A stretch of DNA of 41,599 nt from Pseudonocardia sp. (GTDB taxonomy: Bacteria > Actinomycetota > Actinomycetes > Mycobacteriales > Pseudonocardiaceae). Shown here piece after piece: positions 25,061 to 33,452 of the stretch. Both the position numbers and the translations under genes were made by a program. The notes under the pieces were generated by a model. It was not told where the DNA came from. It saw nothing but the letters and a program-made list of their open reading frames with translations, and ran no database searches. The stretch is taken from positions 1 through 41,599 of the forward strand of contig NZ_JAODNI010000071.1 of NCBI RefSeq assembly GCF_025465255.1, read 5' to 3'. The stretch's first letter is position 1. Each line of letters starts with the position of its first letter.

Positions 25061-25450
25061 GTGAACCTTCCCGACGACCTCTCCTACACCACCGACCACG
25101 AGTGGATCGCGATCGCGCCCGGCGCCGACGCCCCCGCCGGCCAGGTCCGGATCGGGCTGTCCGCCGTCGCCGTCGAGGCCCTCGGCGAGATCGTGTTCGT
25201 CGAGCTCCCCGAGCCGGGCACCGAGCTGACCGCCGGCGAGCCCTGCGGCGAGGTCGAGTCCACCAAGTCCGTGTCCGAGCTCTTCAGTCCGGCCACCGGC
25301 ACGGTTGTCACCGTGAACACAGCACTCGCCGACAACCCCGCTCTCGTGGGCGAGGACCCTTACGGTGAGGGTTGGCTGTTCACCGCCACCGTGTCCGAGC
25401 TCGGTGCGGTCCTGGACGCCGCCGAGTACCGCGCGAAGAACGAGGGATGA
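25061..25450 (+). CDS. gcvH: Glycine cleavage system H protein
   Basis: A 129-residue carrier that shuttles the aminomethyl group from the P to the T protein on a lipoyl arm. The lipoylation site is Lys69 in [13 protein letters not shown], within the conserved lipoyl-domain hammerhead ([23 protein letters not shown]). The start is GTG at 25061, preceded by GGAGG. It is co-transcribed with gcvT, and its TGA overlaps the ATG of glyA (ATGA at 25447-25450). gcvP is not in this window, so the P protein must be encoded elsewhere. Confidence 0.96.
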   Translation: MNLPDDLSYTTDHEWIAIAPGADAPAGQVRIGLSAVAVEALGEIVFVELPEPGTELTAGEPCGEVESTKSVSELFSPATGTVVTVNTALADNPALVGEDPYGEGWLFTATVSELGAVLDAAEYRAKNEG

Positions 25451-26739
25451 GCATGTCCGTACTTGACACGTCGCTGGGTGATTTCGACCCGGAGGTCGCC
25501 GAGCTGATCGGGCGCGAGCTCGCCCGCCAGCAGGACGGCCTCGAGATGATCGCGTCGGAGAACCACGCGCCGCTCGCGGTCATGCAGGCCCAGGGCTCCG
25601 TGCTCACCAACAAGTACGCCGAGGGCTACCCGGGGCGCCGCTACTACGGCGGCTGCGAGTTCGTCGACGAGATCGAGAAGCTCGCCATCGAGCGGATCAA
25701 GGCACTGTTCGGGGCCGGTTTCGCCAACGTCCAGCCGCACTCGGGCGCGCAGGCCAACGCCGCGGCCATGCAGGCGCTGATCAAGCCGGGCGACACGATC
25801 CTGGGCCTGTCGCTGGCCCACGGCGGTCACCTCACGCACGGCATGAAGATCAATTTCTCCGGCCTGCTCTACAACGTGGCCGCCTACGAGGTCTCCAAGG
25901 AGGACCTGCGGGTGGACATGGACGAGGTCGAGCGCCTCGCCAAGGAGCACCGCCCGCAGCTGATCATCGCCGGCTGGTCCGCCTACAGCCGGCAGCTCGA
26001 CTTCCCCCGGTTCCGGGAGATCGCGGACGAGGTCGGCGCCTACCTAATGGTGGACATGGCCCACTTCGCCGGCCTGGTCGCCGCGGGCCTGCACCCCTCG
26101 CCCGTGCCGCACGCGCACGTCACGACGTCGACGACGCACAAGACGCTCGGCGGCCCGCGCGGCGGCATCATCCTGACGAACGACGCCGCGCTCGCCAAGA
26201 AGATCAACTCTGCGGTCTTCCCGGGCCAGCAGGGCGGGCCGCTCGAGCACGTCATCGCCGCGAAGGCCGCCGCCTTCAAGATGGCGGCGCAGCCCGAGTT
26301 CGCCGAGCGCCAGCAGCGCACGATCGAGGGCTCGAAGATCCTCGCCGAGCGCCTGGTGCGGGACGACCTGGCCGCGGCCGGGATCAAGGTCCTCACCGGC
26401 GGCACCGACGTGCACCTGGTCCTCGTGGACCTGGCCGGCGCCGCGCTCGACGGGAAGCAGGCCGAGGACCGGCTGGCGTTCGTCGACATCACGGTGAACC
26501 GCAACGCCGTCCCCTTCGACCCGCGCCCGCCGATGGTCACCTCGGGCCTGCGGATCGGCACGGCCGCGCTGGCCACCCGCGGGTTCACCACCGAGGGGTT
26601 CACCGAGGTCGCGGACATCATCGCCCGCACCCTGCTGCTGCCGGAGGGCGTCACCGCGGACGACCCGTCGGTCGTCGCCCTGCGGGACGAGGTGCGGACG
26701 CTCGCGAAGCGGCACCCGCTCTACCCCTCCCTGGGGTAG
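25447..26739 (+). CDS. glyA: Serine hydroxymethyltransferase
   Basis: A 430-residue PLP enzyme that interconverts serine and glycine with 5,10-methylene-tetrahydrofolate, linking the cleavage system to one-carbon metabolism. The PLP lysine is Lys232 in [15 protein letters not shown]. Other signatures are [32 protein letters not shown] near the N-terminus and [17 protein letters not shown] 25447 overlaps the gcvH stop; ATG 25453 is also possible, with GAGGGATGA before it. The whole gcvT-gcvH-glyA operon is therefore under one riboswitch. A nested terminator hairpin follows. Confidence 0.96.
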   Translation: MSMSVLDTSLGDFDPEVAELIGRELARQQDGLEMIASENHAPLAVMQAQGSVLTNKYAEGYPGRRYYGGCEFVDEIEKLAIERIKALFGAGFANVQPHSGAQANAAAMQALIKPGDTILGLSLAHGGHLTHGMKINFSGLLYNVAAYEVSKEDLRVDMDEVERLAKEHRPQLIIAGWSAYSRQLDFPRFREIADEVGAYLMVDMAHFAGLVAAGLHPSPVPHAHVTTSTTHKTLGGPRGGIILTNDAALAKKINSAVFPGQQGGPLEHVIAAKAAAFKMAAQPEFAERQQRTIEGSKILAERLVRDDLAAAGIKVLTGGTDVHLVLVDLAGAALDGKQAEDRLAFVDITVNRNAVPFDPRPPMVTSGLRIGTAALATRGFTTEGFTEVADIIARTLLLPEGVTADDPSVVALRDEVRTLAKRHPLYPSLG

Positions 26740-26752
26740 GACGTACGTCGTT

Positions 26753-26816
26753 CCGCTCGCGTTCCGGTGCTACCGCTCGCGCCCGGACGCGAGCGGACGG
26801 TCGGGAACGCGAGCGG
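26753..26816. terminator. Nested bidirectional terminator hairpin
   Basis: The outer arms CCGCTCGCGTTCC (26753-26765) and GGAACGCGAGCGG (26804-26816) are perfect complements of 13 bp. Inside them is a second perfect hairpin, CCGCTCGCG (26773-26781) with CGCGAGCGG (26788-26796), loop CCCGGA. The arms repeat the same CGCTCGCG core, so alternative pairings between inner and outer arms are possible. The element lies between glyA and the convergent PaaK-type gene and fits a bidirectional terminator. Confidence 0.8.
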
Positions 26817-26824
26817 AGCCGGCG

Positions 26825-28168
26825 TCAGCGCTCGTCGGCCACCCGGCGGGCCTTGAACGTCGTCTCCGGCAGGGTCCCGGGCGCGAGCATCGCGACCGGC
26901 ACCCGGATGCCGAGAACCCGCTTCAGGGCCTCCTCGGTCCGCGGCACGAGCGCCGGGTCCCCCTCGGCCTCGACGGTCATCTCGTCCATCGCCCCGTTCT
27001 TACGGATCACGATCCGGAACTCGGGGCCGAGCTCCGGGACGCTGCGCAGTGCGGTCTCCACCGCGCTCGGGAAGACGTTCGCACCCCGGATGACCAGCAT
27101 GTCGTCGAGCCGGCCGAGGATGCCCTCGGGCAGCCGCGGATAGGTCCGCCCGCACGGGCACGGGTCCGTCGCGAGGTAGGTCTCGTCGCCGGGGGCGAAG
27201 CGGATCATCGGCTGCGAGTCCCGCCAGAGGTGGGTGTAGACGACGGCGCCGCGCTCGCCCACCGGGATCGGCGCGTTGAGGTCGCCCGCCGCCACGACCT
27301 CGGTGAAGACCTCGTCGGTATAGAGGTGCGTCCCGGTGCCGGCCTCGCAGCCGACGCTCGTCTGGAACGGGTACATCTCCGACGTCGAGCCGGCGTCCGC
27401 GGCGACCGCGCCCCAGCCTTCCTCGATGATCTTTCGCGTCCCGGGCAGCGAGCCTCCGGGCTCGCCACCGACGAGCAGGTGCCGGACGGTGCTCTCCCGC
27501 AGGTCCAGGCCCATCCGCTCGGCGACGGACAGCAGGTGGATGCAGTAGGACGGGGTCGCGCTGAAGACCGTCGAGCCGAGCCGGGCGATCAGCTCCAGGT
27601 GCTTCTCGGACTCCGTGATCCCGAGCGGGAAGAGCGTCGCGCCGATCCGCTCGGCGCCCTGCACCACGCCCCAGCCGCCGAAGAACAGGCCGAACGGGAA
27701 GCCGACCTGCACGATGTCGTCCGGCCGCACCCCGGCGCACCACTGCGCCATCGCGTGGACCTCGCCCGCGCGTTCCCAGTCGGTCCGGGACACCGCGTAC
27801 ATCGTCGGCACCCCGGAGGTCCCGGATGAGCCGTGGATGCGCGCGATCTCCCCGGGCGCCAGGTCCCGGGCGTAGCTGCCGAACGGCGGATGCTCCTTCT
27901 GGTCCACCACCAGCATCTTCTTGGTGATCACGGGGACCTTCGTGGTGAAGTCCTCGACCGAGCGGACCTGGTCCGGGTGGAAGCGGTGGGCGTCGTAGTG
28001 GTGGCGGTAGAACGGCAGCTCGGCGTAGGCGTACCGCAGCTGGTGCTGGATGCGCTCCAGGATCAGCTGCTCGCGCTTGGCGGGGTCGAGGGTCTCGCGG
28101 TCCTCGTCCCAGAAACGGGGGAAGCCACGCTCGTCGGTCCGCAGCGATCGGGGTCCCGTCGTCATCAT
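26825..28168 (-). CDS. Phenylacetate-CoA ligase (PaaK)-type AMP-forming ligase
   Basis: A 447-residue acyl-adenylate-forming enzyme that activates an aromatic or cyclic carboxylic acid as a CoA thioester. Features of the PaaK subfamily are the N-terminal IQHQLRYAYAELPFYRHHYDA, the P-loop ARIHGSSGTSGVPTMYAVS, the substrate region FPFGLFFGGWGVVQGAERIG, the AGSTSEMYPFQT adenine-binding segment, and the CPCGRTYPRLPEGILGRLDDMLVIRGANVFPS hinge. ATG 28168 or 28165 is the start, behind GAGGAG. It is the last gene of the leftward operon (7-bp gap from the preceding ligase gene). Two CoA ligases in one operon suggest two acids or two successive activations. Confidence 0.9.
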   Translation of the reverse strand: MMTTGPRSLRTDERGFPRFWDEDRETLDPAKREQLILERIQHQLRYAYAELPFYRHHYDAHRFHPDQVRSVEDFTTKVPVITKKMLVVDQKEHPPFGSYARDLAPGEIARIHGSSGTSGVPTMYAVSRTDWERAGEVHAMAQWCAGVRPDDIVQVGFPFGLFFGGWGVVQGAERIGATLFPLGITESEKHLELIARLGSTVFSATPSYCIHLLSVAERMGLDLRESTVRHLLVGGEPGGSLPGTRKIIEEGWGAVAADAGSTSEMYPFQTSVGCEAGTGTHLYTDEVFTEVVAAGDLNAPIPVGERGAVVYTHLWRDSQPMIRFAPGDETYLATDPCPCGRTYPRLPEGILGRLDDMLVIRGANVFPSAVETALRSVPELGPEFRIVIRKNGAMDEMTVEAEGDPALVPRTEEALKRVLGIRVPVAMLAPGTLPETTFKARRVADER

Positions 28169-28175
28169 GATCTCC

Positions 28176-29735
28176 TCAGCCGATGGCCCGGTCCCGCGCG
28201 GCCCAGTGGGGCGCCCGCAGCTCCTTCTTGTCGATCTTCCCGAACGGTGTCTCCGGCAACGCCTCGACGATCTCGACGGACTTCGGGCGCGCATAGGCGG
28301 CCAGCTCGTCGCGGGCCCAGGTGAGCAGGGCCGGCACGTCCAGCTCCCCGGCCGGGACGACGACCGCGTGCATGGCCTCGCCCCAGTCGTCGTGCGGGAC
28401 CCCGATCACCGCGACGCGGGCGACCGAGGGATGGCGGGCCAGGGCGTCCTCCACCTCGCGGCAGTACACGTTCATGCCGCCGGAGATGACCATGTCGTTC
28501 TTGCGGTCCCGCAGGTAGAGGTAGCCGCCGTCGCCGAGGAAGCCGATGTCGCCCGTCCTGATCCACTCCGCCGGGTCCTCCCGGCCGACGAACTTGGCTG
28601 CGGTCGCCTCGGGCGCGTCCAGGTACTCGTCGAGCGTGTACGGCGCCTTCAGGCAGATCTCGCCGGTCTCCCCCGCGGGCAGCGGCTCGCCGGCGTCGTC
28701 GACGACCATCACGTCCGCCATGATCGACGCCCGGCCGCACGAGCCGAGGAGCTCCGGGCGCGCCGGATCGTGGTCGTCCTTCGCCAGCCGCGTCCCCCAG
28801 TTCGGGCACTCGGTCTGGCCGAAGAGCTGCACGAACACCCGGCCGAACACCTCCAGCCCACGGGCCAGACGGCTCGGGGCGATCGGCGCGGCGCCGTAGA
28901 CGATCGTGCGCAGCGCGAGGTCCTCGTGCTCCCCGGCGATGTCCAGCAGCCGGTAGATCATGGTCGGCACCAGGAAGGTCCAGGTGATCCCGGCGCTCCG
29001 CACCAACGTCAGCGCCTCCGCCGCGTCGAAGCCGTCCCGGATCACGCACGTCGCCCCGCGGATCAGGGCGGACTGCGCGAACAGCCCCGCCGCGTGGGCG
29101 AGCGGCGTCATCAGCAGCAGCCGCTCGTCCTGGGCGATCTCGCCCTCGATGATCTGCGCGTAGTGCACGGTGACAGCGGACGTCTGGCTGTGCACCACGC
29201 CCTTCGGCAGCCCGGTGGTGCCGCCGGTGAAGTAGACGGCCGCCCGGTCCGAGGGGCGCAGCGGGGGCGCGCCGAGCCGCGGCGGCGCCACGCCGGGCGG
29301 GCCGGCCATCGCAACGGAGCCGGCCTGCGGATCACCCCCGCCGTCGTCGACCTGCAGGACGGCACAGCCGGGTACGTGCCGTGCCGCCCGCAGACCGATC
29401 TCGGCGAGGCTCGTCCCGAGGACCAGCGCGCGCGCTCCCACCACCGAGAGCACGTGCGTCACCGTCGCCTCGGGCAGCTGGTGGTTGACCGGCACCTTCA
29501 CCGCGCCGAGCCGCGCCACCGCCACGTCCGCGACGACGAACTCGGCGCAGTTGCGCAGGTACAGCGCCACCGGATCACCGGCGCCGACACCGTGCTCGCG
29601 CAGCTGGTGCGCGAGCGCGGCGGACCAGCGATCGACGGCGGCGTAGGTCAGCCGCCGACCGTCGTGCTCGATCGCGATCCGGTCCGCGTAGCGCCGCAGG
29701 GCGCTCTCGAACTCCTCGCGCAAGGTCGCGCGCAC
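28176..29735 (-). CDS. ANL-superfamily acyl-CoA ligase (FadD-like)
   Basis: A 519-residue AMP-forming ligase. It has the phosphate-binding motif AVYFTGGTTGLPKGVVHS, the gate/adenine motif VYGAAPIAPSRL then QLFGQTECPNWGTRL, the hinge YLYLRDRKNDMVISGGMNVYCREVE and the catalytic lysine near the C-terminus in LPETPFGKIDKKEL. The normal family length and complete motifs suggest an active enzyme. The GTG at 29735 has GGAGGAGG in front; the longer open frame runs into the SDR gene. The gene lies 11 bp after the SDR stop, within the LLM-SDR-ligase-PaaK operon. Confidence 0.9.
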   Translation of the reverse strand: MRATLREEFESALRRYADRIAIEHDGRRLTYAAVDRWSAALAHQLREHGVGAGDPVALYLRNCAEFVVADVAVARLGAVKVPVNHQLPEATVTHVLSVVGARALVLGTSLAEIGLRAARHVPGCAVLQVDDGGGDPQAGSVAMAGPPGVAPPRLGAPPLRPSDRAAVYFTGGTTGLPKGVVHSQTSAVTVHYAQIIEGEIAQDERLLLMTPLAHAAGLFAQSALIRGATCVIRDGFDAAEALTLVRSAGITWTFLVPTMIYRLLDIAGEHEDLALRTIVYGAAPIAPSRLARGLEVFGRVFVQLFGQTECPNWGTRLAKDDHDPARPELLGSCGRASIMADVMVVDDAGEPLPAGETGEICLKAPYTLDEYLDAPEATAAKFVGREDPAEWIRTGDIGFLGDGGYLYLRDRKNDMVISGGMNVYCREVEDALARHPSVARVAVIGVPHDDWGEAMHAVVVPAGELDVPALLTWARDELAAYARPKSVEIVEALPETPFGKIDKKELRAPHWAARDRAIG

Positions 29736-29746
29736 CGGTCCTCCTC

Positions 29747-30568
29747 CTAGGGACGCGCCACCAGGCCCTGCGCCTCGGCCACGTCCCAGTACGAGTGCAG
29801 GCCACGGACGTGCTGCCCGCCGTCGACCGGGATGAAGTGGCCGGTGATCCGCTGCGCCGCGGGGGACATCAGGAAGAGCGCGACGTCCGCGATGTCCGAC
29901 GGCTCCTGGTGCCGCGGCGGCGAGACGAGCGTGCGGTCCAGGAACTCCTGGCCGATCTGCCCGACCGTGAACCCTGCGCCGAGCGGGGTGTTCACCGTGC
30001 CCGGGCCGATCGCGTTGACCCGGATCCCCCGCCGGCCGAGCTCGCCCGCGCAGGTCTGGGTGAACTGCATGACGCCCGCCTTCGCCGCGCAGTAGTGGCC
30101 GAGTCCGTCCGTCGCCGCGATCGCGTTGAGCGAGGAGATGTTGACGATCGAACGGGCCTCGCCGTCCTCGGTCACCTGCCGGACGAACGCCCGCGTGCAC
30201 AGGAACGTGCCCTTCAGGCAGGTGTCGACGATGAGGTCCCAGTCCTCCTCCGCCATGTCCTCGACCAGCGACAACGATGCCGTCCCGGCGTTGTTCACCA
30301 GGTGGTGCACCGAGCCGAAGCGCTCGGCCGCCAGGGTGAAAGCGGCGTCGACCTCCGCGGCGACGCTCACCGAGCCCTCGAACCAGGCGAGCCGGTCGCC
30401 ACCGTCGAGCTCCGCGGACGCGGACTTGATGTTGTCCGGCTCGATCTCCAGGACGACGACGTTGGCGCCCCGGGCGAGCAGCGCTGCGGTGATCCCCTTG
30501 CCGATCCCGCTGCCGCCCCCGGTGACCAGGACGGTCCGGCCGTCGAGCTCCGGTTCCGGGGACGCCAT
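29747..30568 (-). CDS. Short-chain dehydrogenase/reductase (SDR)
   Basis: A 273-residue NAD(P)-dependent oxidoreductase. The cofactor motif TGGGSGIGKG is near residue 17, NNAG follows near 95, the catalytic serine is in IVNISSLNAI and the tyrosine-lysine pair in GHYCAAKAG. The C-terminus VDGGQHVRGLH is typical. The ATG at 30568 overlaps the stop of the LLM monooxygenase gene (ATGA), showing translational coupling. It probably oxidises an alcohol formed by the monooxygenases of this locus; substrate unknown. Confidence 0.9.
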   Translation of the reverse strand: MASPEPELDGRTVLVTGGGSGIGKGITAALLARGANVVVLEIEPDNIKSASAELDGGDRLAWFEGSVSVAAEVDAAFTLAAERFGSVHHLVNNAGTASLSLVEDMAEEDWDLIVDTCLKGTFLCTRAFVRQVTEDGEARSIVNISSLNAIAATDGLGHYCAAKAGVMQFTQTCAGELGRRGIRVNAIGPGTVNTPLGAGFTVGQIGQEFLDRTLVSPPRHQEPSDIADVALFLMSPAAQRITGHFIPVDGGQHVRGLHSYWDVAEAQGLVARP

Positions 30569-31677
30569 CAGGAGATCCCGAGCGCGACGTTCGCCAGCCG
30601 CTGTCGGCGGGCCATGTTCTCCCGGCGAGTGAACTGGGGCATGACGTACCGGGCGAACAGCTCCAGCGACCGGTTCCACTTGTCCGTGGTCACCCAGTCC
30701 CGGCAGTTGATCAACAAGGTGCCGAAGCCGCCGGTGGCCTCCTCCAGCTCGCGGACCTGCCGGATGCAGTCCTCGGGGCTGCCGACGATCCACGGGATGT
30801 TCTCGACCATCCAGTCGAAGGTGAGGTCCGCGTCCTGCATCCCGTCACCCTTCTTCATCAGCGCGCCGAGGCCGAGCCCGAAGAGGTAGTCGTAGGAGCG
30901 CTTGACGCCCTCGCGGATGTCCCGCATCGCCTGGTTCTTGTCGTCGGTCACGTAGACCTCGCGGACGATCCGCCAGTTCTCGCGGGTCACGGCGGGGTCG
31001 ATCCCCGCGGCGGCGCCGGCCTCGAGCATGGCCGCCCCCATGCCGACGAGGTCCGGGGCGTCCGTGTAGGTGCCGTTGTCCGTCGGGGCGAAGTGCACGC
31101 TCAGCGGCTTCCAGCCCTTGGCGCCGCACTTGGCGTAGTTGTGCAGGCCGGTCAGGCCGGCGATCGCGAACGGTGGGACGTCCTGGTACGGCCCGACCTG
31201 CAGCTGCCGGTTCTCGTACTTCCAGTAGACGCCCTCGTAGGTCACCGGGTCCTCGGAGGTGAGCAGCTGCCAGATGATCTCCAGCGCCTCGTTGGTCCGC
31301 GGCGCCGCCTCGGACGGCTCCAGCCCGAACAGGGCCTTGTCCGTGGGCAGCCCGCCGCCGCCGAAGCCGTACTCCAGCCGGCCGTGCGTGAGGTGGTCCA
31401 GGAACGCGAGCCGCTCCGCGACCATGAACGGGTCCTGGTAGGGCAGGTTGACGACGCCCGTACCGAGCCGGATGCGGTGCGTCACGGCGGACGCCTTGGC
31501 GATCATGTACTCGGGCACGGGCACGTTCTCGAAGCCGCCGGTGTGGTGCTCGCCGATCCAGTACTCCGAGAAGCCCAGCCGCTCCGCCTCCACGATCGCC
31601 GCGATGTCCCGGTCGTACGACAACGTCCAGTTCTCCTGCGGCGGGTGCTCGGGCATGGTGAAGAAGCCGAACTTCAT
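30568..31677 (-). CDS. LLM-class flavin-dependent monooxygenase
   Basis: A 369-residue bacterial-luciferase-like enzyme that uses reduced FMN and oxygen. The start KFGFFTMPEHPP, the AERLGFSEYWIGEHHTGGFENVPVPEYM active-site segment, and the RLGTGVVNLPYQDPFMVAERLAFLDHLTHGRLEYGFGGGG stretch are characteristic of LLM oxidoreductases, including limonene-type monooxygenases. ATG 31677 has AAAGGAC upstream. It is the first gene of the leftward four-gene operon; a possible TTGACA promoter and a CAAAC/GTTTG dyad lie upstream. It could catalyse epoxidation or a Baeyer-Villiger reaction, and needs an FMN reductase not seen here. Confidence 0.9.
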   Translation of the reverse strand: MKFGFFTMPEHPPQENWTLSYDRDIAAIVEAERLGFSEYWIGEHHTGGFENVPVPEYMIAKASAVTHRIRLGTGVVNLPYQDPFMVAERLAFLDHLTHGRLEYGFGGGGLPTDKALFGLEPSEAAPRTNEALEIIWQLLTSEDPVTYEGVYWKYENRQLQVGPYQDVPPFAIAGLTGLHNYAKCGAKGWKPLSVHFAPTDNGTYTDAPDLVGMGAAMLEAGAAAGIDPAVTRENWRIVREVYVTDDKNQAMRDIREGVKRSYDYLFGLGLGALMKKGDGMQDADLTFDWMVENIPWIVGSPEDCIRQVRELEEATGGFGTLLINCRDWVTTDKWNRSLELFARYVMPQFTRRENMARRQRLANVALGIS

Positions 31678-31736
31678 CGGTCGGTCCTTTCGGAGGCAGT
31701 GCACGGCGCGCTGCGGCACCGATGCTCGACAGTGGA

Positions 31737-31750
31737 CAAACGAGGGTTTG
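31737..31750. promoter_or_regulatory. Candidate operator dyad CAAAC-N4-GTTTG
   Basis: A perfect 5-bp inverted repeat with a 4-bp centre in the 208-bp region between the two divergent catabolic operons. It is just downstream of the candidate promoter of the leftward operon, a position suited to repression. The nearby TetR-family gene is a natural candidate ligand. The short arms mean chance is possible. Confidence 0.35.
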
Positions 31751-31768
31751 CTGATGGACGCGGCACTC

Positions 31769-31797
31769 ACTGTGTCCTGCGCCACGAGGAGTGTCAA
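31769..31797 (-). promoter_or_regulatory. Candidate promoter of the LLM-SDR-ligase operon
   Basis: On the minus strand a perfect TTGACA (31797-31792) is followed after 17 bp by CACAGT (31774-31769), a 3-of-6 match to the -10 consensus. It lies about 90 bp upstream of the LLM start codon. The -10 is weak, so an activator or alternative sigma factor could be needed. Confidence 0.35.
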
Positions 31798-31885
31798 GAC
31801 CCCTCATGGACCACCTCCGACGTACCCTACTCCACGCAAGTGGCGACGCTTCGTGCCATTGATAGCCGACCCAAGGTTTGGTTAC

Positions 31886-32287
31886 ATGGGAGGCGTGAGC
31901 GCCCCAGGAGGTCCGGACCCCCGGCCGCAGGTGAGCCCCGGTGCGGACGGCGGTGGAGTCGTCGACGGCCGCCGCTGCCGCTCCTGCGACGAGGTGTCCG
32001 CGTTCGCGTGGCCGGCGTGCCCCGCCTGTGGGGGCGCCGTCGATCCGGCGTCGTTCGGGCCGTTCGGCACGGTGTGGAGCGCGACGGTGGTGCGGATCCC
32101 GGTGCCGGGCCGGCCGCCGCCCTACCGGCTCGCGTACGTCGATCTCGACGACGGGCCGCGGGTGCTCGCCCACGTGGTCACGGACCCGACGGCGGACCGG
32201 GTGCTGCCCGCGCCGGTCGGCGGGCGGGTACGGCTCCTGCCGACCACGGACGACGGCGACCTGCTGGTGGAGGTGGTCCCCGCATGA
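31886..32287 (+). CDS. Zn-ribbon/OB-fold (DUF35-type) protein
   Basis: A 133-residue protein made of a rubredoxin-like zinc ribbon (CRSC at about residues 34-37 and CPAC near 50) followed by an OB fold (GTVWSATVVRIPVPGRPPPYRLAYVDLDDGPRVLAHVV). Such proteins pair with thiolase-like partners and form complexes such as steroid side-chain aldolases. It precedes the thiolase gene, separated only by a 13-codon ORF, so a complex between the two products is likely. Start choice is uncertain: ATG 31886 has no SD, GTG 31895 has GGGAGG too close. Confidence 0.85.
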   Translation: MGGVSAPGGPDPRPQVSPGADGGGVVDGRRCRSCDEVSAFAWPACPACGGAVDPASFGPFGTVWSATVVRIPVPGRPPPYRLAYVDLDDGPRVLAHVVTDPTADRVLPAPVGGRVRLLPTTDDGDLLVEVVPA

Positions 32288-32325
32288 ACACCACCGACGC
32301 ATTCACCCCCGCGGAGGCGGCATGA
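32284..32325 (+). CDS. 13-codon mini-ORF bridging two genes
   Basis: ATG at 32284 overlaps the stop of the OB-fold gene (ATGA), and the mini-ORF (MNTTDAFTPAEAA) ends in a TGA at 32323-32325 that overlaps the ATG of the thiolase gene, again as ATGA. It also contains the GGAGG used by the thiolase gene. It could serve as a translational relay so that ribosomes leaving the first gene are handed to the next, or be a remnant. No protein function is claimed. Confidence 0.35.
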   Translation: MNTTDAFTPAEAA

Positions 32326-33452
32326 GCACCGTCTCGGTGCACGGCGTGGGGACCTCGCACTTCGGCCGCCAGCCGGAGCGGGATCTCGTCGCCCTGGCGT
32401 GGGACGCGGTCCGCGAGGCGTTCGCGGACGCGGACGTCACCGGCGTCGACGCCGTCTGGGTCGGCACCGTGTTCGGCCCGCCCGGCGTCGCGCAGCGGGT
32501 CCTGCGGGCCATGGGCGTCACGGGCATCCCCGTGATCACCGTGGAGAACGCGTGCGCCAGCGGCACCACCGCGTTCCTCGAGGCCCACGAGGCGGTGCGG
32601 ACGGGCCGCTACGGCCGGGTGCTCGCCCTGGGCATCGAGCAGATGAGCACCGCGTTCGCCGGCGCCATCACGCCCGAGCCGACGGACCCGGAGGGCCGGT
32701 CCGGGCTCGCCCTGCCCGCGCTCTACGCGATGGCGGCGGCCCGCTACCTGTACGACGGCGCGGTCACCCCGGCGCAGCTCGCGGCGGTGTCGGTGAAGAA
32801 CCACGCGCACGCCCTGCACAACCCGCGGGCCCAGTACGCCGGCCACCACACCGTCGAGGAGGTGCTCGGGTCCCGCATGATCGCGGACCCGCTGACGCTC
32901 CTGCAGTGTTGCCCGACCTCGGACGGCGCCGCGGCCGCGGTGCTCGCACCGGCGTCGGGAGGCTCCCGGGAGGTCGGCGTGCGGGCCGTCGCGCTGCGGT
33001 CGGGCGCTCCCTGGAACCACCGCTCGCCGCACGTCTGGGGGCACGACGTCGTCCGGGACACCGCGGCGGAGGCCTTCGCCGCCGCCGGTCTCGACGCGGT
33101 CTCGGACCTGGACGTCGCCGAGGTGCACGACGCCTTCACGATCGGCGAGATCGTCACCACCGAGGCGCTCGGGCTCGTCGCCCCGGGCGAGGGTGGGAAG
33201 GCCGCCGAGTCCGGCGTCACCGCGCTGGGCGGCACCCGTCCCGTGAACCCCTCCGGCGGCCTGCTGTCCCGCGGCCATCCGCTCGGCGCGACCGGGCTGG
33301 CCCAGCTCGCGGAGATCGTCTGGCAGCTGCGCGGGGAGGCCGGTCGCCGGCAGGTCGACGGGGCCCGGCTCGGGCTCGTCGAGACGATGGGTGGCGGGGT
33401 CTCGGTGCTCGACGGGAACGCGTGCGTCGTCGCCGTGCTGGAGGCGCCGTGA
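32322..33452 (+). CDS. Thiolase-superfamily (SCP-2 type) enzyme, possible partner of the OB-fold protein
   Basis: A 376-residue thiolase-fold enzyme. The nucleophilic cysteine is Cys78 in ENACASGTTA, His269 is in VHDAFTIGE, and His319 in LLSRGHPLGATG, as in SCP-2-type thiolases; the second thiolase cysteine (CGGG) is replaced by TMGGG. The ATG at 32322 has GGAGG upstream. Thiolase plus DUF35 partners act as either thiolases or retro-aldolases (as in steroid side-chain degradation). The intact cysteine argues for a thiolase, while the obligatory-looking OB-fold partner keeps aldolase open. The P450 gene overlaps its stop (GTGA). Confidence 0.9.
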   Translation: MSTVSVHGVGTSHFGRQPERDLVALAWDAVREAFADADVTGVDAVWVGTVFGPPGVAQRVLRAMGVTGIPVITVENACASGTTAFLEAHEAVRTGRYGRVLALGIEQMSTAFAGAITPEPTDPEGRSGLALPALYAMAAARYLYDGAVTPAQLAAVSVKNHAHALHNPRAQYAGHHTVEEVLGSRMIADPLTLLQCCPTSDGAAAAVLAPASGGSREVGVRAVALRSGAPWNHRSPHVWGHDVVRDTAAEAFAAAGLDAVSDLDVAEVHDAFTIGEIVTTEALGLVAPGEGGKAAESGVTALGGTRPVNPSGGLLSRGHPLGATGLAQLAEIVWQLRGEAGRRQVDGARLGLVETMGGGVSVLDGNACVVAVLEAP

